A stretch of DNA of 64,000 bases from JAPORY01 sp965215385. Its GTDB lineage: Bacteria; Pseudomonadota; Alphaproteobacteria; Rhodobacterales; Rhodobacteraceae. Position numbers and translations under genes: made by a program. The DNA lies in assembly GCA_965215385.1 (NCBI GenBank), contig OZ244059.1, positions 2,790,001 through 2,854,000 of the forward strand. The letters run 5' to 3'. Shown one piece after another: positions 47,362 to 56,053 of the stretch (position 1 is the stretch's first letter; each line of letters begins with the position of its first letter). Under the pieces are notes generated by a model. The model did not search any database. It was not told the origin of the DNA and was given only the letters and a program-made list of their open reading frames with translations.

Positions 47362-48810
47362 TTGGTTTCTCGCGTAATTCCCGTTGATGAGTTTGACCTT
47401 GTAATCATCGGTGTGACGGGTGATTTGGCCCTGCGCAAAATTTTGCCGGGACTGTTTCATCGTTTCGTTGTTGGGCAAATGCCGAGTGGAGCCCGGATCA
47501 TTGGTTCCGCTCGCCGCCAAATGGGTCGCGGTGGTTTCGAAAGTATGGTTCGCCAGTGCCTTAAGACCGCAGCCGGGTCGGCACCACTCCCGCACGATAT
47601 GGTCGATAAGTTTCTCGATTGTACGGTCTACGTATCAATGGATGCAACCGAAGAAGGGGAATGGCCAAAGCTCGCGGCAGAACTGCGTCCCAATGTCGTT
47701 AGGGCATTTTGTCTATCGGTGTCACCAGCTTTGTTTGAAGTCATTGCGCTAAGGCTTGATGCGAGTGGCTTCGTAACCCCTGACAGCCGCATTATTGTCG
47801 AAAAGCCCTTTGGTCATGATTTGACCGGGGCGCAGTCGCTCAACAAGAGTTTGCTAATTGCTTTTGAGGAGAGCCAGATCTATCGCATTGATCATTACCT
47901 TGGCAAAGAAACGGTTCAAAACCTTATGGCGTTGCGCTTTGCTAACGCGCTTTGGGAACCATTGTGGAATTCGACTCATATCGACCATGTTCAGATTACG
48001 GTCGCTGAGACGGTCGGCGTCAGCGGGCGCGGAGACTATTACGATCGTTCAGGCGCGGTACGAGACATGGTGCAAAATCACATGCTTCAGCTCTTGTGCC
48101 TCACCGCAATGGAACCGCCAGCAAAGTTTGAACCCGATGCTGTTCGCAATGAGAAAGTCAAGGTTATCGCCGCGCTAGAGACCATCGACGAACATGATAT
48201 CATCCGCGGTCAATATGGTGCCAAAGATGGTCAAGATTGCTATCAAAGTGATGTTCATAATCCCACGAGCAAGACTGAGAGTTTTGTGGCGATGAAAGTG
48301 CGGATCGGCAATTGGCGGTGGGCGAACACACCCTTCTACCTGCGCACCGGAAAAAAATTGAAAGCCCGTAGTTCCGAAGTCGCGATTATTTTTCGGGATC
48401 CGCCGCACATGATTTTTCCCAAGTCCATTGGACGAAAGAGTAATTCTTTGGTGATTAGGCTGCAGCCGGACGAGGGGATTGAGTTACATAACACCATCAA
48501 GGAGCCAGGGCCAGGTGGCTTTCGATTAACTGATACCTCGCTTGACATGACATTTGCTAGTGCCGTCAATAAGGTCACGGTGCCACAAGATGCCTACGAG
48601 CGTTTGATTATGGATGTAATTCGCGGCGATCAAACGCTGTTCATGCGAGGCGACGAAGTTGAAGCGGCGTGGGCTTGGGTTGATCCGGTCATCGCACAGT
48701 GGGAAGAAGCAAACCAATCGCCTGAAATTTATGATCCTGGCAGTTCTGGGCCCGAAGCGGCATTAGCGCTTATGCATCGAGAGGGGCGCCGCTGGCGTGA
48801 TCTTGGTTAG
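47362..48810 (+). CDS. zwf: Glucose-6-phosphate 1-dehydrogenase
   Basis: A 482-residue enzyme oxidising glucose 6-phosphate to 6-phosphogluconolactone. The coenzyme motif IGVTGDLALRKILPGLF is near the N-terminus; the substrate-binding and catalytic RIDHYLGKETVQNLMALRFAN follows at about 175-195. The start is read as TTG at 47362, four bases after the gap stop; no ATG lies before the conserved region and the ribosome-binding site is weak. A separate 6-phosphogluconolactonase gene (pgl), often beside zwf, is absent here. Confidence 0.95.
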   Translation: MVSRVIPVDEFDLVIIGVTGDLALRKILPGLFHRFVVGQMPSGARIIGSARRQMGRGGFESMVRQCLKTAAGSAPLPHDMVDKFLDCTVYVSMDATEEGEWPKLAAELRPNVVRAFCLSVSPALFEVIALRLDASGFVTPDSRIIVEKPFGHDLTGAQSLNKSLLIAFEESQIYRIDHYLGKETVQNLMALRFANALWEPLWNSTHIDHVQITVAETVGVSGRGDYYDRSGAVRDMVQNHMLQLLCLTAMEPPAKFEPDAVRNEKVKVIAALETIDEHDIIRGQYGAKDGQDCYQSDVHNPTSKTESFVAMKVRIGNWRWANTPFYLRTGKKLKARSSEVAIIFRDPPHMIFPKSIGRKSNSLVIRLQPDEGIELHNTIKEPGPGGFRLTDTSLDMTFASAVNKVTVPQDAYERLIMDVIRGDQTLFMRGDEVEAAWAWVDPVIAQWEEANQSPEIYDPGSSGPEAALALMHREGRRWRDLG

Positions 48811-48816
48811 GATTGA

Positions 48817-50640
48817 ATGATGACGATTGACAGCACTGTTGCCCGCGTGACTGAGCGAATCGTGCAACGCAGTGAGCAGACCCGCGCTGATTACTTGGCG
48901 CGGATGCAGACCGCCAAGATTGACGGGACGGCGCGGGCGCATCTATCCTGCAGCGGTCAGGCTCACGCGTACGCGGCTTCTGGGGAAGACAAGCCGATAC
49001 TGACCGCTTCGAAAGCCGGTAATCTTGGCATCATTACGGCTTACAATGACATGTTATCAGCGCATCAGCCGCTGCAAGTGTTTCCCGATCTAATCAAACA
49101 GGCGGTGAGAGAGATCGGCGGGACAGCGCAGGTTGCAGGCGGCGTACCGGCAATGTGCGATGGGGTGACGCAGGGCGAAACGGGCATGGAGCTGAGCTTA
49201 TTCTCAAGAGATGTCATCGCGCTGGCCTCGGCGGTCGCCCTTAGTCATAATACTTTTGACGCCACGGTTTATCTCGGTGTCTGTGACAAGATTGTTCCGG
49301 GCCTTGTGATCGCTGCGCAAACCTTTGGACATTTGCCGGCGGTGTTTTTACCAGCAGGTCCGATGGTAAGCGGGCTCGGTAATGACGAAAAAGCCAAAGT
49401 CCGGCGGCAATACACGGAAGGACTTGTTAGTCGTGAAGAACTCCTCGCGACTGAAATGGCCGCTTATCATGGGCCGGGTACTTGCACCTTTTATGGCACC
49501 GCCAACACCAATCAAATGTTGATGGAGTTCATGGGGCTGCACCTACCGGGCGCAAGTTTTGTCAACCCGAATACGCCGTTACGAGAGGCATTGACTCGCG
49601 AGGGGGCTAAGCAGGCGTTATCCCTTTCCGCTCTGGGGAATAACTACACTCCGACGAGCGATATTCTTGATGAACGCGCCTTCGTCAATGGCATTGTTGG
49701 TCTAAATGCAACCGGCGGTTCAACCAATTTGCTCATTCATCTGATCGCCATGGCGCGCGCTGGAGGGATTATTTTGGATTGGCAAGATTTTTCTGACTTG
49801 AGTGAAATTACCCCATTGATGGCACGCATCTATCCCAATGGTATGGCTGATGTGAATCACTTTCACGCCGCGGGTGGTATTGGATATATGATCGGAGAGC
49901 TACTTCGGAGTCGACTACTCCATCCAGATTCGCAAACTGTCGCTGGCGAGGGGCTTGAACACTATACCAAAGAGCCAGTTTTGATCGACGATATTTTAAC
50001 CTATCGACCGCTGCCCAAAACTAGCCTTGATGAGCGAATCTTGCGTCCCGTCGCAAAGCCCTTTCAGGCAACCGGCGGCTTGAAGTGTTTAGAGGGGAGC
50101 CTCGGCAAGGGGGTGATGAAAGTTTCCGCAGTGGCTACGGAGCATCAGATTGTCGAGGCACCGGTACGAATTTTCGATGATCAAAGCGCGGTCAAAGAAG
50201 CATTTAAGGCGGGGGAATTGGAGGGAGACCTCATAATTGTTGTCCGGTTTCAAGGACCAAGAGCGAATGGAATGCCAGAATTACATAGTCTGACCCCGTT
50301 GCTCACGATCTTGCAAGGGCGGGGGCAGAATGTCGCGCTTGTTACCGACGGTCGGATGTCGGGAGCGTCGGGCAAGGTTCCAGCGGCGATTCATGTCTGC
50401 CCCGAGGCATTGGACGGCGGACCGATCGCCAAACTGCGCAATGGGGATTGGTTGCGGGTCGATGCGATGGCGGGCGTTCTGGACGTCATGTTAGCGGCGG
50501 AAGAGCTAGAACAGCGACCGGTGGTCAGTAACGATTTGAACAAGAACCAGTTTGGTACCGGGCGGGAGTTATTCTCGGTTTTTCGCAGGACTGTCGGTGC
50601 CGCCGATGTCGGAGCCGCGGTTTTTGGATCAAGCGAATGA
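48817..50640 (+). CDS. edd: Phosphogluconate dehydratase
   Basis: A 607-residue iron-sulphur dehydratase converting 6-phosphogluconate to 2-keto-3-deoxy-6-phosphogluconate, the key Entner-Doudoroff step. IlvD/Edd features are GIITAYNDMLSAHQPL, PAMCDGVTQGETGMELSLFSRD, LGVCDKIVPG, NATGGSTNLLIHL and VTDGRMSGASGKVPAAIHVCPEA. It starts seven bases after zwf and overlaps the eda start codon (ATGA), so the three are likely co-translated. Confidence 0.97.
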   Translation: MMTIDSTVARVTERIVQRSEQTRADYLARMQTAKIDGTARAHLSCSGQAHAYAASGEDKPILTASKAGNLGIITAYNDMLSAHQPLQVFPDLIKQAVREIGGTAQVAGGVPAMCDGVTQGETGMELSLFSRDVIALASAVALSHNTFDATVYLGVCDKIVPGLVIAAQTFGHLPAVFLPAGPMVSGLGNDEKAKVRRQYTEGLVSREELLATEMAAYHGPGTCTFYGTANTNQMLMEFMGLHLPGASFVNPNTPLREALTREGAKQALSLSALGNNYTPTSDILDERAFVNGIVGLNATGGSTNLLIHLIAMARAGGIILDWQDFSDLSEITPLMARIYPNGMADVNHFHAAGGIGYMIGELLRSRLLHPDSQTVAGEGLEHYTKEPVLIDDILTYRPLPKTSLDERILRPVAKPFQATGGLKCLEGSLGKGVMKVSAVATEHQIVEAPVRIFDDQSAVKEAFKAGELEGDLIIVVRFQGPRANGMPELHSLTPLLTILQGRGQNVALVTDGRMSGASGKVPAAIHVCPEALDGGPIAKLRNGDWLRVDAMAGVLDVMLAAEELEQRPVVSNDLNKNQFGTGRELFSVFRRTVGAADVGAAVFGSSE

Positions 50641-51290
50641 CGATCACCGCTAACGATTCCAGTCGCGTTATTCGCGAAGCCTGCTATCTAGCACCAGTTA
50701 TGCCAGTGCTCGTTGTGAATGAATTGAAATCTGCAAAACCCCTTGCAGAAGCTCTTGTTAGCGGCGGTATCATTGCGTTGGAGGTGACGCTGAGAACGCC
50801 GGTCGCCCTTGAGGTGATCCAGGCGATGAGTGAGGTTAAAGGTGCGCATGTCGGCGCCGGTACTTTAATCACCGAGGATGACGTTCGAGCAGCGAAACAA
50901 GCCGGGGCCAAGTTTGGTGTTTCTCCCGGTGCCACGACAGAATTATTGTGGGCTTGTGAACAGGAAAACTTGCCGCTGTTACCGGGCGTGACTACTGCGA
51001 GCGAGGCAATGAAACTGCTTGCCCGTGGCTATAATGTACTGAAGTTTTTCCCAGCTACCGCAGCGGGGGGTGTTGCAGCTCTAAAGGCATTGGGTGGACC
51101 GTTGCCCACCCTTGATTTTTGTCCGACCGGCGGGATTAACGCCGAGACCGCTACTAGCTATTTGGCACTCGACAATGTAATTTGCGTGGGCGGTAGTTGG
51201 CTAACGCCCCCTGAACTTGTCGAGCAGAAGTGCTGGGCCGAGATTGCAACACTAGCAAATCAAGCGACCGAACTCGCCATTTGCCGATAA
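50637..51290 (+). CDS. eda: 2-keto-3-deoxy-6-phosphogluconate aldolase
   Basis: A 217-residue class I aldolase splitting KDPG to pyruvate and glyceraldehyde 3-phosphate. Catalytic Glu49 (ALEVTLRTP) and Schiff-base Lys136 (NVLKFFPA) are in place; GAGTLI and the PTGGIN phosphate loop are conserved. It overlaps edd by four bases. The glyceraldehyde 3-phosphate made feeds the gap product at the head of the operon. Confidence 0.97.
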   Translation: MTITANDSSRVIREACYLAPVMPVLVVNELKSAKPLAEALVSGGIIALEVTLRTPVALEVIQAMSEVKGAHVGAGTLITEDDVRAAKQAGAKFGVSPGATTELLWACEQENLPLLPGVTTASEAMKLLARGYNVLKFFPATAAGGVAALKALGGPLPTLDFCPTGGINAETATSYLALDNVICVGGSWLTPPELVEQKCWAEIATLANQATELAICR

Positions 51291-51441
51291 ACCACCGGCC
51301 AAATCATACGGCGCGGCGCGTACAAACTACGAGTCAAAAAATTCAAGATTGACGCGGTCCGGAAAACCACGAACCGCATCGAAATTCTATTGTTGGGGCT
51401 GGGTCTATGTTGCTTGCTGAACCGATCTATTGCGGTCGTCG

Positions 51442-52062
51442 TTAGTTTTTGGCGTAGAACTCAACGACGAGATTTGGCTCCATCATCACCGGATAGGGAA
51501 CATCGCTCAAATTTGGAGTGCGTACAAATGTTGCCTCCATTTTGTTATGGTCAACTTCCATATATGCGGGGGGATCACGCTCTGCCAGTTGCGTTGCTTC
51601 AAACACTGTTGCCAGCTGTTTGGAGCGCTCGCGCACCTCGATTTGGTCGCCTTCGTTGACGCGGTAAGAAGGGATATTGACGCGCTTACCGTTGACGAGG
51701 ATATGCCCGTGGTTCACGAATTGTCGGGCGGCAAATACAGTGGCGACAAATTTTGCGCGATATACCACAGCATCAAGGCGCCGCTCTAGTAGGCCAATGA
51801 GATTTTCGCCAGTGTCACCGCGTTGCCGTTCGGCTTCGGCAAAAATACGGCGGAATTGCTTCTCGGTAAGATCGCCGTAATACCCTTTTAACTTTTGTTT
51901 GGCACGGAGTTGGATACCGAAGTCTGACAGTTTACCTTTGCGTCTTTGACCATGTTGCCCGGGTCCATACTCTCGACGGTTAACGGGGGATTTTGGTCGC
52001 CCCCACGTGTTTTCGCCCAGGCGGCGATCTATTTTATATTTGGCAGACGTGCGTTTAGTCAC
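51442..52062 (-). CDS. rpsD: 30S ribosomal protein S4
   Basis: A 206-residue S4, a primary 16S rRNA-binding protein that starts body assembly and aids fidelity. KYKIDRRLGENTWGRPKSPVNRREYGPGQHGQRRKGKLSDFG, and the S4 domain LERRLDAVVYRAKFVATVFAARQFVNHGHILVNGKRVN, are classic. As in many alphaproteobacteria it is away from the rpsM-rpsK-rpoA block. It converges with eda across 151 bases. Confidence 0.98.
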   Translation of the reverse strand: MTKRTSAKYKIDRRLGENTWGRPKSPVNRREYGPGQHGQRRKGKLSDFGIQLRAKQKLKGYYGDLTEKQFRRIFAEAERQRGDTGENLIGLLERRLDAVVYRAKFVATVFAARQFVNHGHILVNGKRVNIPSYRVNEGDQIEVRERSKQLATVFEATQLAERDPPAYMEVDHNKMEATFVRTPNLSDVPYPVMMEPNLVVEFYAKN

Positions 52063-52408
52063 GGCTGATCTCCTCTGTTCGAGTCTAAGAGGGCGTTGTC
52101 CTCTCCCATTACATCATCGGGCGACAGGCATCTCCTTGCAGAGGCCACCAACACCAAGCATTCAGTGCATTTACGCTCTATTCAGCGACTGTCAACCGCC
52201 AACGACGATTCTTTCGTGAAATCAACATAATTCGGTGCTGCTTGGTGCGGTCGAAAGCGCTGCAGATTTCCGATAGCGACAGTGAAATCCGAAAGTTGGT
52301 CACGAAAATTGCGCCTTATGCGCTTGTGAAACTAGGAATTTTTTGGGAGCGAACAATACTGGAGCGGGAGAATAGCGTGGTCCGATAGCCAGCGTAATGT
52401 TCAAACGC
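52063..52408. other. Spacer between rpsD and pcaG
   Basis: No gene seen; holds the rpsD promoter region. No clear consensus was picked out. Confidence 0.45.
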
Positions 52409-53008
52409 TCAGACATCAAAAAAAACAGTCTCGTTATCACCTTGCAAGACGATATCGAAACGATAATGCGACTCTCGCTCACATTGCGCAACGAGAGTAG
52501 TTCGACGGTCAGGAGGAACGGCGCTCAACACCGGATCAAGTGTATTACGGATGTGGTTCTCGGGGAAATACATGCGCGTGTGCAGCCCAATATTAATACC
52601 GCGAGCAACTATCCAAAAGTAAATACTCGGGGCATTATCCCCAAAACCCTCGGGACACCAAGTATTGATCGACCAGTTGCCGTTGTCAAAATCGGTGACC
52701 ACACGATGCCATCTTTCAAAGCTATCCGCTAGAGGGCTCGAGTCTGCCGTTGCGTGGTAAAGATCAGGTTGCCACGCTTCGAGTATCGCATCTTTCACTG
52801 GTTCTTTTTTCCCGTCCCATACCGTTCCAGAAATTTGTATTGAGCCTAAGTTCTGGTCGGGTTCGGATGACGGGTTGCGGGGTTCTAAGTTGGATGACGG
52901 CAATCCAATTGTGCTTGGTACGAGCCCAATATGAAGATACGGTCCAGCTGTCTGTGAGGCGGTTTCGGCAAGCTGCTTTTTTGACAAGTTTACGGCATCA
53001 TGCTGCAT
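52409..53008 (-). CDS. pcaG: Protocatechuate 3,4-dioxygenase alpha subunit
   Basis: A 199-residue subunit of the intradiol dioxygenase that opens protocatechuate to 3-carboxy-cis,cis-muconate. The beta-sandwich core shows ETASQTAGPYLHIGL, ISGTVWDGKKEPVKDAILEAWQPD and a C-terminal YRFDIVLQGDNETVFFD. The iron ligands lie in the partner subunit, as usual for alpha chains. It overlaps the end of pcaH by 11 bases. Confidence 0.94.
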   Translation of the reverse strand: MQHDAVNLSKKQLAETASQTAGPYLHIGLVPSTIGLPSSNLEPRNPSSEPDQNLGSIQISGTVWDGKKEPVKDAILEAWQPDLYHATADSSPLADSFERWHRVVTDFDNGNWSINTWCPEGFGDNAPSIYFWIVARGINIGLHTRMYFPENHIRNTLDPVLSAVPPDRRTTLVAQCERESHYRFDIVLQGDNETVFFDV

Positions 53009-53741
53009 GGGCGTTGCTTTCGAAATAGGTACTGTGCCTGCCTCTTAAGGTGATGTCGAAGCGATAGGCGACGGTGTCGTGCGGTGCGGTTTCGGAAATA
53101 TCGAGTTTTGCGATTAAACCATTGGCAGCATCGGTATCAGGAATCGACCGAAAGATTGGGCATCGGGAAATGAAGGGGTCACCCTCAAAGTAGCATTGGG
53201 TGATTAGACGCTGAGCGAAGCAATGGCCAAAAATCGAAAGATGAATATGTGCTGGCCGCCAGCTATTCGGTCCGTTTGGCCAGGGATAAGGGCCGGGTTG
53301 TACGGTTCGGAACCGGTAGCGTCCATCTTTGTCGGTAAAGGTGCGCCCGCACCCACCAAAATTGGGATCAAGCGGCGCTAGATAAGTATCAACCGGATGA
53401 CGGTACCGGCCCGCGGCATTTGCTTGCCAGCACTCAATCAAGGTGTTCGGAACGGGCCGACGATTTTCATCTTGAACCTGTCCGTGAAGAAATATCCGGG
53501 GCCCTAACGCGGTTGCCCCTGAAGCGGCAAAGTTGGTCAACAAATCCCAATCATTAGGATGAATATCGTCGCGATTAAATTTTGGGCCGCTGCATTGGAC
53601 TCCGCTATCAAATATCCGCAGCAACGGCTGCTTTGGACTGCGAGCGAGCGTTGATTTATAGTTGGGTGTCAGTGCGCGAGGTTGTCGCTTCCAGTTGCGA
53701 TCATAAAGGGGTGGCAGCGGGGGCTCGTAAATCACGGTCAT
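52998..53741 (-). CDS. pcaH: Protocatechuate 3,4-dioxygenase beta subunit
   Basis: A 247-residue catalytic subunit binding Fe(III). The ligands are expected as Tyr in AAGRYRHPVD, Tyr in the PYPWP region, and two His in NSWRPAHIHLSIFG (HIH), all present. The N-terminal PCDO beta motif (PPLPPLYDRNWKRQPRALTPNYKSTLARSPKQPL) fits. Its ATG overlaps the pcaC stop by four bases. Confidence 0.95.
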   Translation of the reverse strand: MTVIYEPPLPPLYDRNWKRQPRALTPNYKSTLARSPKQPLLRIFDSGVQCSGPKFNRDDIHPNDWDLLTNFAASGATALGPRIFLHGQVQDENRRPVPNTLIECWQANAAGRYRHPVDTYLAPLDPNFGGCGRTFTDKDGRYRFRTVQPGPYPWPNGPNSWRPAHIHLSIFGHCFAQRLITQCYFEGDPFISRCPIFRSIPDTDAANGLIAKLDISETAPHDTVAYRFDITLRGRHSTYFESNAHAA

Positions 53742-54127
53742 GGGGTCGGATTTTCCATCTCGGCGAACGTTTGTTTTGCAATTTGGATGGCACGATTGGC
53801 GGCCGGTATACCGGCATAAATTGCAACATGAAGAAAGGCTTGTATGATGTCATTTTCTGACGCACCGGTATTCCTTGTGGCTCGAATATGCATCGGGATT
53901 TCGGCAAAATTCTTCGTTGCAGCCAGTAATGCTAAAGTCAGCATGGAGCGCTCCCGCTGTGTTATGGTGGGGTCCGCCCACACTGTTCCCCAAGCGGTCT
54001 CGGAAATGAATTCCTGAAAGAGACGGTCAAAGTCGGTTGTATTTGCTGTTGCCTGCTTCACATAATCGTCACCAAGCACTGCGCAGCGGATCCTTATGCC
54101 GGTTTCCAATTTTGATGAGTGCTTCAA
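53738..54127 (-). CDS. pcaC: 4-carboxymuconolactone decarboxylase
   Basis: A 129-residue AhpD-like enzyme forming beta-ketoadipate enol-lactone in the protocatechuate branch. WGTVWADPTITQRERSMLTLALLAAT and HIRATRNTGASENDIIQAFLHVAIYAGIPAANRAIQ match PcaC. It heads the pcaC-pcaH-pcaG operon. The cycloisomerase (pcaB), hydrolase (pcaD), transferase (pcaIJ), thiolase (pcaF) and regulator pcaQ are not in the window. Confidence 0.94.
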   Translation of the reverse strand: MKHSSKLETGIRIRCAVLGDDYVKQATANTTDFDRLFQEFISETAWGTVWADPTITQRERSMLTLALLAATKNFAEIPMHIRATRNTGASENDIIQAFLHVAIYAGIPAANRAIQIAKQTFAEMENPTP

Positions 54128-55080
54128 TCTCTTTCCCTCGCTGATTTACTTATGACTTTCGCATCGGAATTTAGCAAAAGCTGCTGCGATTTTCTAGTTG
54201 ATTGTGCATTCTTGAATGCCATGCTTAATTGTGTGTCAGGAAAGTTAATTTTGGGAACGGATCCTGTGCCCAACACCGCCATCCAGGGCTAAGCAAAGAT
54301 TGAGCATATTGTTTATTGCGACCTTCTGACGCCCTATATGTTTTTGTCCCGCCGTAAGTTCTGTCACGTGGTGGTCGCGATTTCGGGATGATTTTCGTCG
54401 TCATCGGCTGGATTCGAGTGCTGCGGCGGATTTTTCGGTCATTTTCGCCCTGTCGGCCCGTGGTTCGGCGATCAATTGACCGCTCGAAACAATAATCGTC
54501 GTTTGGTGATTGTTCACTGGCAGCGAAATTATCGTTGTGTTGTGCGTCTCGCCGGATGAGAAACGATGGTCCGCAGCTGCCACCATTTTCGCTCCGCGAT
54601 GTGACCGTCCGCGCGGTTTGGGGGGATGACGGCGCAACGTTTGTAGGATCGGTTGGTCGCAACGCATCACGATCTTGGCTTTGACCGGACCTTTGGTCGG
54701 CGTGACGCTAGGTTGCGGTGGTGAACGACGGTTGGGTGGCGTTGCTGGGCTGGCAGGCGGGAGCTTTCAAGGTGGGGGTGCGTGACCGGTGGCTGGGTTG
54801 GTCCGCCACCCAACGGCAGGCGCGGCTGCACCGTCACTCGACCCTCAATGAATTGCGCTATCATTGGGGCTCGGGGGGATGGTGCCCTGACAATAATAGT
54901 AAGGAACTGCAAATTCACATTTTAAAGTCACCCTCATTGCGGCTTTGGGGGATTAGACAGGGGCAAATTGCGACCAGAAACGATTTCAACATAATATCGA
55001 CGGCACTAGGCCCAACTCCCATGTCGTCAAAGAGAACAAAGCCCAACTCAAGGTTCATAGCCTGTTTCGGAAAGGGTATG
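54128..55080. other. Spacer with repeat copy 3
   Basis: Contains dispersed 26-bp repeat copy 3 (54284-54310). Open frames on the minus strand (54225-54662, 54401-54670, 54667-54918) are Pro/Arg/Ser-rich and unrecognised, so are not called. Confidence 0.4.
54284..54310 (+). repeat. Dispersed 26-bp repeat, copy 3
   Basis: CCAGGGCTAAGCAAAGATTG then AGCATATT; two mismatches from copy 1. No IS110 sequence was recognised beside it. Confidence 0.65.
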
Positions 55081-55170
55081 TGGCGGGGAGACAGGGATTC
55101 GAACCCTGGGAACGCTTGCACGTCCAACGGTTTTCAAGACCGTCGCATTCGACCACTCTGCCACCTCCCC
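55081..55170 (-). tRNA. tRNA-Ser (anticodon UGA)
   Basis: A 90-base class II tRNA on the minus strand. The acceptor stem GGGGAGG pairs with the 3-prime TCTCCCC, followed by discriminator G and encoded CCA. The anticodon loop is CTTGAAA (anticodon TGA), the long variable arm is typical of serine tRNAs, and the T-loop reads GGTTCGAATCC. It reads UCA and, by wobble, other UCN codons. Confidence 0.96.
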
Positions 55171-55229
55171 ACGCTGCAAAACTTATCGAATCCAAAACAA
55201 AGACTCAATTGCGAATCTACAATGCTACT

Positions 55230-55668
55230 ATTGGGATCAATGCGGCTGTGCAAACAAGAGTCAAGTTGGCGTTTTGATTTCGCAAGGTGGTAGCCCTCTG
55301 ATTCGAGACGGGATAACCATTGCCGAGGGGCGGCAGGACGGGCACAGAATTTCTTTGGAGTTGGACGATCCCAATCCCGAAGTTTGGCTCCGATGAAATG
55401 ATGAGTTCCTCGCCCATTTGATCAAGAGAGGTCGCCTGCCATTTGCGGAAGATCAAACTTTGCGCACTCATTTTGAGTCGACTGACTTTGAGGATTTTGA
55501 TTGTAAATTTCCAGTATTACGCGACTCTATGCCCTACCAAGGACACACCACTGACAAGCTTTCCCGCTATGACGATTGGAACTTGAGCCTCCAACAGATG
55601 TGTTTTTGGGGTATCGGCGTTAACAGCGGCATTCAAGAGGAGAAAATTGGTCGCTACCTGCGCTCTTA
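55230..55668 (+). pseudogene. Unknown protein gene broken by an in-frame TGA
   Basis: A single frame reads QVGVLISQGGSPLIRDGITI... EVWLR, then TGA at about 55396, then NDEFLAHLIKRGRLPFAED... to YLRS and TAG. Composition is protein-like on both sides of the stop. No family is recognised. In relatives rlpA commonly sits between tRNA-Ser and the carboxypeptidase gene, but this does not look like RlpA. Confidence 0.4.
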
Positions 55669-56053
55669 GTTGTAACACTATATCTTACGATGTTGAGACG
55701 TTGGTTTTGTGATTGTAATGCTAAAGCAGAAAAGAAGGTCGAACGGGTTGCGCAGCACTCATACTGGCATCGCGTTTTGCTGTTCCCATCCGAGAGCACT
55801 TGGTTGCCGTGTGTGATTAGTTGCTGAACTCCTAAGAGATCATCAACCGTGAATAACGGCTCGAGTTCCGAAAATCGTTGCGTTCTGCGATCAAACAAGT
55901 CAAATGAACAGCGGCCGCTACTGAGCGCAACTCCGATTTTTCCTCACAGCAACGGTATCATCGCTATTGCTCAATCTCGTCATTTGTGGCACCTGTCTAC
56001 GTCGTATAGCACTTGCCCGATACCCTTTCCGCTTCATCAATATCGTAGTCATT
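55669..56053. other. Leader of the carboxypeptidase gene
   Basis: No gene recognised. Confidence 0.45.

Noticed and set aside
54225..54918. Minus-strand ORFs rich in Pro, Arg and Ser
   Set aside because: Composition and frame switching look like non-coding or antisense chance frames.
55396..55398. TGA read as tryptophan
   Set aside because: TGA clearly ends many intact genes here (rplP, rpsH, secY, eda neighbour genes), so the in-frame TGA is taken as a lesion.
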